Below the pieces are notes generated by a model that worked only from the letters and a program-made list of their open reading frames with translations, did no database searches and was not told the DNA's origin. The position numbers and the translations under genes are program-made. From Collinsella aerofaciens (GTDB taxonomy: Bacteria; Actinomycetota; Coriobacteriia; Coriobacteriales; Coriobacteriaceae): a DNA stretch of 64,000 bases. This document shows positions 58,654-64,000 of this stretch, in pieces (position 1 is the first letter of the stretch; each line of letters starts with the position of its first letter). The stretch spans positions 1 to 64,000 of the forward strand of contig NZ_JAQLFP010000006.1 of assembly GCF_028207065.1 (NCBI RefSeq), read 5' to 3'.

Positions 58654-60270
58654 ATGACCGCAAAAAAGAAGTTCAATTTCAAAGCGCCGTTGGAGGTGTT
58701 CGCGAAGTCAATCGTTCAGCCGATGATGTATCTCTCGGTTGCCGGCATTCTGCTCATCGTGGGCATTATTCTGACCAACAAGACCATTTGCGCCTTGATC
58801 CCCGTACTGGGCTCCGGTCCGTTCCAGCTTGTGGGCGCCGTTGTCTATCAGTCGCTGATGTTTATCATCAACAACCTCTCGATTCTGTTCTGCGTGGGCA
58901 TCGCCGGCGCCATGGCAAAGAAGAACAAGGGCCATGCTTCGCTGATCGCCCTGATGTCGTTCTTCCTGTTCCTGCAGGCTAACAACATCGTGCTCAACGC
59001 CACCGGCTCTCTTGCCGAAGCGAGCGGCATGCTCGGTCTTACCGGAACCGGCCAGAGCACCGTTATGGGCATTCAGGTGCTCGATACCGGCGTGTTTGGC
59101 GGCATCATTCTTGGTTGCATCACCGGTGCCGTGTTCAACAAGTACTCGAACAAGCAGTTCCCCATTGCCCTTTCGATGTTCTCGGGCGTTCGCTTCCCGT
59201 TCCTGATCATGATCATCATTTCCTGGATCATGGGTGCTGGCTTCTGCATCGTTTGGCCTCCGGTTCAGGGTGCCATCTCCTCCGTTGCCGGCATCATTAA
59301 GGAGTCGGGCAACATCGGTCTGTTTATCTACGGCATGCTCAACAAGCTGCTCTTTCCTACCGGTCTGCATCACCTCATCTACACCCCGTTCCAGTTCTCC
59401 GATGTGGGCGGCACCCTGACGCTGGGTGATCAGGTTATCGCCGGCGCCTATCCCATCCGTGTTGCCGAGATGGCAATGACGGGCCAGCCCTTCTCCGATA
59501 GCACCTACTTCAACAGCTACACCTTCAACAACCTGTGGCCCTACATCGGTATCGGTCTCGCCTTTATCTTCACCGCTTACAAGGGGAACAAGGATAAGAC
59601 CAAGGCCGTTATCATCCCGCTGATCATCACCGCCGTGCTCTCCTGTGTCACCGAGCCCATGGACTTCCTCTTTGTCTTTGCCGCTCCCGTGCTCTTTGTT
59701 GTTCACTCGGTTCTTTCCGGTATCTTCCTGGTCCTGCTCAAGGTCCTCTCCGTGCCCGCTTCGACTGCAGGCGGCATCATCAACATCGTGGTTTCCAACC
59801 TGGTCCTTGGTGTCGATAAGACCAACTGGCCGATGATGCTCGTGCTCGGAGTCGTCAACGCCGCTCTGTACTTCTTCCTCTTCACCTTCCTGATTAAGAA
59901 GCTCAACCTCCACACGCCTGGCCGCGAGGAGGAGTCCGAGCTCGTCGAGTCCGTTGCCGAGGGCGAGGCCGCCGCGTCTGTCGCGGTGAAGCAGGGCGCT
60001 GTTGCCGCGGCCCCCGCAGAGGGCGTCGATGCAGGTATTGCCGACCTGGTCGCAGGTCTTGGTGGCAAGGACAACATCGAGGAGCTCGAGAACTGCTTTA
60101 CGCGTCTCCGCGTGAACGTTAAGAACCCGGACCTCATCAATGAGGACCTCATCAACCACGTGCCCAACAGCGGCATCAACCGCAACGGCAATAATATCCA
60201 GATCATCTTTGGCATGAAGGTCGCCGAGATGCGCGACAAGGTCGAAAACGCAATTGAGAAGGAGCAGTAA
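58654..60270 (+). CDS. PTS alpha-glucoside-type EIICB permease
   Basis: 538 residues, order EIIC-EIIB. About ten membrane segments (YLSVAGILLIVGIILTN onward) with LLFPTGLHHLIYTPFQFS and CVTEPMDFLFVFAAP, typical of the MalX/GlvC/AglA group. A hydrophilic Ala/Glu linker, then EIIB with the phosphorylated Cys in ENCFTRLRVNV. Imports an alpha-glucoside as the 6-phosphate, to be split by the GH4 enzyme encoded three bases downstream. No EIIA domain. Start ATG 58654 with GGAAGGGGAG. Confidence 0.9.
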   Translation: MTAKKKFNFKAPLEVFAKSIVQPMMYLSVAGILLIVGIILTNKTICALIPVLGSGPFQLVGAVVYQSLMFIINNLSILFCVGIAGAMAKKNKGHASLIALMSFFLFLQANNIVLNATGSLAEASGMLGLTGTGQSTVMGIQVLDTGVFGGIILGCITGAVFNKYSNKQFPIALSMFSGVRFPFLIMIIISWIMGAGFCIVWPPVQGAISSVAGIIKESGNIGLFIYGMLNKLLFPTGLHHLIYTPFQFSDVGGTLTLGDQVIAGAYPIRVAEMAMTGQPFSDSTYFNSYTFNNLWPYIGIGLAFIFTAYKGNKDKTKAVIIPLIITAVLSCVTEPMDFLFVFAAPVLFVVHSVLSGIFLVLLKVLSVPASTAGGIINIVVSNLVLGVDKTNWPMMLVLGVVNAALYFFLFTFLIKKLNLHTPGREEESELVESVAEGEAAASVAVKQGAVAAAPAEGVDAGIADLVAGLGGKDNIEELENCFTRLRVNVKNPDLINEDLINHVPNSGINRNGNNIQIIFGMKVAEMRDKVENAIEKEQ

Positions 60271-60273
60271 ACA

Positions 60274-61656
60274 ATGATCATTACTCTGTGTGGTGGCGGA
60301 TCCACCTTTACCCCCGGCATCGTCAAGTCCATCGCCCTGCGCAAGGACGAGCTCGACGTTGACGAGATTCGTCTGTACGACATCAACGAGGAGCGTCAGC
60401 GCAAGATCGGCGTGCTCGTGGACTGGATTTTGCACGAGGACCTTGGCCTGGACATCAAGCTTACGGTGACCACCGACAAAAAGACGGCTTTTACCGACGC
60501 GAGCTTCGTGTTTGCCCAGATGCGCGTGGGCGGCTACGCCATGCGCGAGCAGGACGAGAAGATTCCGCTGCGCCACGGTTGCGTGGGCCAGGAGACCTGC
60601 GGCTGCGGCGGCCTTGCCTACGGCATGCGCACCATCTTCCCCATGGTCGAGCTGATCGATGACGTTGAGAAGTACGCCAAGAAGGACTACTGGATTCTCA
60701 ACTACTCCAACCCTGCTGCCATCGTGTCCGAGGGCTGCCGCGTGCTGCGTCCCAACGCTCGCATCATCAACATCTGCGACATGCCGATCGCGATCATCGA
60801 CGTGGTTTGCGCCGCACTCGATATCGACAAGAAGGATGTCGAGTACGATTACTTTGGCCTCAACCACTTTGGTTGGTTCACCTCGATCCGCCACAAGGGC
60901 GAGGAGGTGCTCCCGCAGCTGCGCGAGTACATCAAGGAGCATGAGATTCTGCTGCCCGACTCCTACCTCAAGGGCATGGGCTCGCTCATGGCAAAGAAGC
61001 CCGAGGAGGCCACTGACGAGCACCCCGAGCAGAACCGCCACACCAAGGGCAGCTGGTACTACGTCTGGAAGGGCGAGTACGAGATCATAGAGTGCTTCCC
61101 GGAGTACCTGCCCAACACGTATCTGAACTACTACCTGCAGCAGAAGGAGTTCGTCGAGCATTCCAACCCCGAGCGCACCCGTGCTAACGAGGTTGAGGAG
61201 ACGCGTGAGAAGAACCTCTTCGACGGCATCGACCACTACGAGAAGACGGGCGAGATCGACGAGAGCACGTTCTATGCGGGCAGCCACGGCGACTGGATTG
61301 CCGATCTGGCTATCGCTCTGAAGAACGACACCAAGCAGCGCTTCCTGGTCATTTGCGAGAACAAGGGCGCTATCCCCAACATGCCCTACGACGCTATGGT
61401 CGAGCTGCCTGCCTACATTGGCAAGAATGGCCCCGAGGTCATCAGCCGCGACAACATTCCTCTGTTCCAACAGGGCCTCATGATGCAGCAGCTGAACTCC
61501 GAGAAGCTCGTGGTCGAGGCTACGATCGAGGGTTCTTACGAGAAGGCGCTCAAGGCCTTTACGCTGAACAAGACCGTGCCTTCGATGAAGGTCGCCAAGG
61601 AGGTTCTCGACGACATGATCGAGGCCAACAAGGGTTACTGGCCCGAGCTTAAGTAA
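60274..61656 (+). CDS. GH4 6-phospho-alpha-glucosidase
   Basis: 460 residues. NAD+- and Mn2+-dependent glycosidase. NAD-binding CGGGSTFTPGIVKS at the N-terminus, substrate and metal loops NYSNPAAIVSE, CDMPIAI (metal Cys) and FGLNHFGWFTS. The usual GQETCGPGG motif reads GQETCGCGG here. Closest in pattern to GlvA/MalH/AglB, acting on 6-phospho-alpha-glucosides such as maltose-6-phosphate. The start is four bases after the permease stop, and the terminator follows at 61690. Confidence 0.93.
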   Translation: MIITLCGGGSTFTPGIVKSIALRKDELDVDEIRLYDINEERQRKIGVLVDWILHEDLGLDIKLTVTTDKKTAFTDASFVFAQMRVGGYAMREQDEKIPLRHGCVGQETCGCGGLAYGMRTIFPMVELIDDVEKYAKKDYWILNYSNPAAIVSEGCRVLRPNARIINICDMPIAIIDVVCAALDIDKKDVEYDYFGLNHFGWFTSIRHKGEEVLPQLREYIKEHEILLPDSYLKGMGSLMAKKPEEATDEHPEQNRHTKGSWYYVWKGEYEIIECFPEYLPNTYLNYYLQQKEFVEHSNPERTRANEVEETREKNLFDGIDHYEKTGEIDESTFYAGSHGDWIADLAIALKNDTKQRFLVICENKGAIPNMPYDAMVELPAYIGKNGPEVISRDNIPLFQQGLMMQQLNSEKLVVEATIEGSYEKALKAFTLNKTVPSMKVAKEVLDDMIEANKGYWPELK

Positions 61657-61689
61657 AAGCAACAGGGTCGCTGGCCGCATACCTGGAGC

Positions 61690-61725
61690 AATGCCCCGTC
61701 CACGTGATTGCGTGGGCGGGGCATT
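61690..61725 (+). terminator. Terminator of the alpha-glucoside operon
   Basis: AATGCCCCGTCCACG pairs with CGTGGGCGGGGCATT (one G-T pair); followed by GTCATTT. T-tract weak but the stem is strong. Confidence 0.75.
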
Positions 61726-61728
61726 GTC

Positions 61729-61752
61729 ATTTGGTAACGCGTTTTACCAAAT
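61729..61752. promoter_or_regulatory. Palindromic operator candidate upstream of the Fe-S operon
   Basis: Perfect arms ATTTGGTAA and TTACCAAAT with a 6-base centre, in the 187-bp gap between the terminator and the Fe-S flavoprotein gene. It does not match Rex or FNR consensus. A likely regulator site for the downstream operon. Confidence 0.5.
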
Positions 61753-61913
61753 ATGGCATTTATCTGCGGTAATGTTCTATTTCACCGCCGAGGGTGACAT
61801 TTCATACCGCCTGCCGAACTGCGTGGAGACCTAACAACTTTTTAGGTCAGTGTTGTGCGTGTAGCAACTTCGCCCGGTCTCGCCTCCGGGCTGCCATGTG
61901 AGAGGGGATCTTT

Positions 61914-63746
61914 ATGGCACGACTGCACGTAATGGAACGCAGCCACGCTCAGGCCGTCATGGACGATCTGCACGATGCGCTCGGACGTCGTCTGGCGGTG
62001 AGTTCGCTCGCCCCGTGTCCCGTTGAGTTTACGGCAGCGCTCGTCAACCTGTGCTCCACCCAGAGCTGCGGCAAGTGCACACCTTGCCGTGTGGGCCTGA
62101 GCGCGCTGAGCGACCTGCTCGCCGATGTGCTCGAAGGGCGCGCCGATGAGTCCACGCTCAACCTGATTGAGCGCACGGCCCGCACCATCTACCTTTCGAG
62201 CGACTGCGCCATCGGCTACGAAGCCGGCGCCATGGCACTCACGGCCATTCGCGGCTTCCGTGACGATTTTGAGCATCACATCCGCGAGCACTCCTGCGGC
62301 TTTGACCGCGAGGCCCGCGTCCCGTGCGTCTCGGGCTGCCCGGCGCACGTCGACATTCCCGGGTACATCTCGCTGGTCGAGGCCGGCCGCTATGCCGACG
62401 CCGTCAAGGTCATCCGCAAGAACAATCCGCTGCCGCTCGTCTGCGGCTTGGTGTGCGAGCATCCCTGCGAGATGCACTGCCGCCGTGGTATGGTCGACGA
62501 CCCCATGAACATCCTCGCCCTCAAGCGTTTTGCCGTCGAGCACAGTGACCTCAACGATCACAAGCCGCATGTGGTGGACAACACCGGTAAGCGCGTCGCC
62601 GTGATCGGCGGCGGCCCGGCCGGCCTTTCCTGCGCCTATTATTTGGCCGTGATGGGCCACAAGGTGACGATTTTTGAGCAGCGTCACCACCTGGGCGGCA
62701 TGCTGCGCTACGGCATTCCCAGCTACCGTCTGCCGCGCGAGCGCCTACAGGCCGAGATCGACTGGATCCTGAGCTCCGGCATCGACGTGGAGCTCGACCA
62801 CTCCGTCAACGGCGAGGAGCTTGCCCGTCTGCGCGACGAGTTCGACGCCGTCTACCTGGCCATCGGTGCCCACAGCGACAAAAAGCTCGGCCTTCCGGGC
62901 GAAGAGGCGCTCGGCGTGGAGTCGGCCGTCAAGATGCTGCGTGCCATCGGCGACGACGAGCTGCCCAACCTGGGCGGCCGGCGTGTGTGCGTCATCGGCG
63001 GCGGCAACGTTGCCATGGACGTGGCTCGCTCTGCCGTGCGCTGCGGTGCCGAAAAGGTAAGCATCGTCTACCGCCGTCGCATCTGCGACATGACGGCCCA
63101 GGACGCCGAGATCGCCGGCGCCCAGGCCGAGGGCTGCGAGGTGCTGGAGCTGACGGCCCCGCTCGCCATCGAGACCGGCGAGGACGGTCGCGTGTGCGGC
63201 CTGCGCGTGCAACCGCAGATTATCGGCGAGCCCCGCCGTGGTCGCCCGGCCCCGCGTGCCGCCGCTACGCCCGAGCGTGTCATCCCCTGCGAGCGCGTGT
63301 TTGTGGCCATTGGCCAGGACATCGATTCCAAGCCGTTTGAGGAGATGGGCATTGCCTGCAAGTGGGGCTGCGTCGTCACCGACTCGGACGGCGCCGTGCC
63401 CAACTTCGACGGCCTCTTTAGCGGCGGCGACTGCCAGACCGGCCCCGCCACCGTCATCCGCGCCATCAACGCTGGCCGTGTGGCCTCGGCAAACATTGAC
63501 CGCTACCTGGGCTTTGATCACAAGATTAAACTCGAGGTCGAGCTGCCGACCGTCCAGTTTAAGGGCAAGCACGAGTGCGGTCGCTGCGAGCTGGGCGAGC
63601 GCGAGGCCGGCGAGCGTATTCACGATTGGAATCTGGTCGAGCAAGGTCTTACCGAGCAGGAGGCGCGCCAGGAGGCGAGCCGCTGCCTGCGCTGCGACCA
63701 CTTTGGCTTTGGTGCGTTCCGCGGAGGGAGGAACCTGGAATGGTAG
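61914..63746 (+). CDS. NAD(P)-binding Fe-S flavoprotein, GltD-like
   Basis: 610 residues. Two parts: the first 110 residues are like the Fe-S C-terminus of NuoF (CGKCTPCRVGLSALSDLL plus a final Cys), and the rest is a GltD-type oxidoreductase. The latter has VPCVSGCPAHVDIPG and CGLVCEHPCEMHCRR cluster ligands, FAD motif VAVIGGGPAGLSCAYYL, GGMLRYGIPSYRLPRE, and second nucleotide motif VCVIGGGNVAMDVAR. C-terminal CGRCELGE and CLRCDHFG may hold another cluster. The next gene encodes a 2Fe-2S protein, matching NADH-linked [FeFe]-hydrogenase or formate dehydrogenase operons, where it would link NAD(P)H and ferredoxin. Start follows GAGAGGGG. Confidence 0.85.
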   Translation: MARLHVMERSHAQAVMDDLHDALGRRLAVSSLAPCPVEFTAALVNLCSTQSCGKCTPCRVGLSALSDLLADVLEGRADESTLNLIERTARTIYLSSDCAIGYEAGAMALTAIRGFRDDFEHHIREHSCGFDREARVPCVSGCPAHVDIPGYISLVEAGRYADAVKVIRKNNPLPLVCGLVCEHPCEMHCRRGMVDDPMNILALKRFAVEHSDLNDHKPHVVDNTGKRVAVIGGGPAGLSCAYYLAVMGHKVTIFEQRHHLGGMLRYGIPSYRLPRERLQAEIDWILSSGIDVELDHSVNGEELARLRDEFDAVYLAIGAHSDKKLGLPGEEALGVESAVKMLRAIGDDELPNLGGRRVCVIGGGNVAMDVARSAVRCGAEKVSIVYRRRICDMTAQDAEIAGAQAEGCEVLELTAPLAIETGEDGRVCGLRVQPQIIGEPRRGRPAPRAAATPERVIPCERVFVAIGQDIDSKPFEEMGIACKWGCVVTDSDGAVPNFDGLFSGGDCQTGPATVIRAINAGRVASANIDRYLGFDHKIKLEVELPTVQFKGKHECGRCELGEREAGERIHDWNLVEQGLTEQEARQEASRCLRCDHFGFGAFRGGRNLEW

Positions 63747-64000
63747 AGCTCAACAACCCCACCGTCAGCGACAACACCGAAAACGGAGCGCATAACATGG
63801 TCAAGCTCACGATCGATAATTGCGAGGTCGTGGTGTCCGAGCACACCACGATCCTGGATGCAGCCAAGTCCGTCGGCATCCAGATTCCCACCCTGTGCTA
63901 TCTGCGCGATCTAAACGAGATCGGCGGCTGCCGCGTGTGCGTGGTCGAGGTCGAGGGCTGCGACCAGCTGGTTGCCGCCTGCAACAACTACGTGCTCGAC
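63740..64000 (+). CDS. 2Fe-2S/hydrogenase-like subunit, cut by window edge
   Basis: Only 87 residues are visible. From residue 20 on it is a 2Fe-2S ferredoxin-like domain: HTTILDAAKSVGIQIPTLCYL, GGCRVCVVEVEG and AACNNYV. The ligands are in the order Cys, Cys-x-x-Cys, Cys as in NuoG, [FeFe]-hydrogenase and NAD-linked formate dehydrogenase large subunits. It overlaps the previous stop by seven bases and GGAGGGAGG precedes the ATG; a second start at 63798 (MVKLTIDN) also fits. The remaining part is outside the window and would decide hydrogenase or formate dehydrogenase. Confidence 0.82.
   Translation, partial: MVELNNPTVSDNTENGAHNMVKLTIDNCEVVVSEHTTILDAAKSVGIQIPTLCYLRDLNEIGGCRVCVVEVEGCDQLVAACNNYVLD

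Noticed and set aside
58708..61680. 990-residue frame opposite the EIICB and GH4 genes
   Set aside because: Spans two well-supported genes on the other strand; composition is typical of an antisense artefact.

Overview
The window looks like chromosomal DNA of a high-GC, anaerobic actinobacterium of the Coriobacteriia, most likely Collinsella or a close relative. This is inferred from gene content and style rather than from a marker gene. The signs are GC-rich third codon positions, a split transketolase, fermentative and oxygen-defence genes (rubredoxin, flavin reductase, an EFR1-type flavodoxin/ferredoxin, a bifurcating-hydrogenase-like operon), several PTS systems, and many palindromic intergenic repeats. 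No rRNA is present. Two tRNA genes (Gln-CTG, Glu-CTC) lie at 30.8-31.0 kb.

Layout. 0-2.8 kb (minus strand): a HAD phosphatase, citrate synthase and an ACT-domain protein. 2.98-10.67 kb: a candidate integrated element bounded by a 64-bp imperfect direct repeat (62 of 64 identical). It holds a truncated tyrosine integrase, an XRE/DUF2975 regulator pair and a cargo of two secreted small proteins bracketing three ABC-transporter genes. 10.9-23.5 kb: housekeeping genes (long-tailed L31, SecA, RF2, YitT, split transketolase, FtsE with a long N-terminal extension, FtsX, RNase R). 23.7-25 kb: a serine recombinase and a VanZ-like protein. 25.2-29.6 kb: an N-acetylmuramic acid salvage cluster (RpiR regulator, MurQ, MurP-like PTS, MupG-like hydrolase). 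29.7-33.4 kb: an ArsC/Spx-like protein, tRNAs, a TPR protein, SmpB, flavin reductase and a 47-residue rubredoxin. 33.7-41.4 kb: an Nramp transporter and glutamate synthase GltB/GltD. 41.7-45.4 kb: an unknown protein, a DUF559-like protein and an amidohydrolase. 45.5-49.2 kb: a zinc-ribbon membrane protein and the copper operon copA-copZ-csoR. 49.5-52.7 kb: an FHA protein and a membrane-anchored protein kinase. 53.2-55.4 kb: a DEAD-box helicase with an RG-rich tail. 56.1 kb: the EFR1 protein. 57.2-61.7 kb: an alpha-glucoside PTS operon (EIIA, BglG-type antiterminator, EIICB, GH4 6-phospho-glucosidase). From 61.9 kb to the edge: an Fe-S flavoprotein and the start of a 2Fe-2S subunit, resembling an NADH-linked hydrogenase or formate dehydrogenase module.

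How the genes fit together. MurP brings in and phosphorylates MurNAc or MurNAc-GlcNAc, the MupG-like enzyme would split the 6-phospho-disaccharide and MurQ removes the lactyl ether. Neither PTS permease carries an EIIA domain, so the stand-alone EIIA at 57.2 kb may serve both. In the copper operon a CsoR-type operator sits in the copA promoter. SmpB and RNase R are both partners of trans-translation but lie 8 kb apart.

Most unusual content. (1) The 7.7-kb element with its peptide/ABC cargo, in which three homologous half-permeases occur as one tandem fusion and one permease-ATPase fusion. (2) A large collection of palindromic intergenic repeats: one family (TGTAACA/TGTTACA core) has nine full copies at four loci plus a half copy, two other families have two or three copies, and there is a nearly fully paired 128-bp hairpin at 18.9 kb. 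(3) An RF2 gene without the programmed frameshift and with SPT in place of the SPF stop-codon-reading tripeptide.
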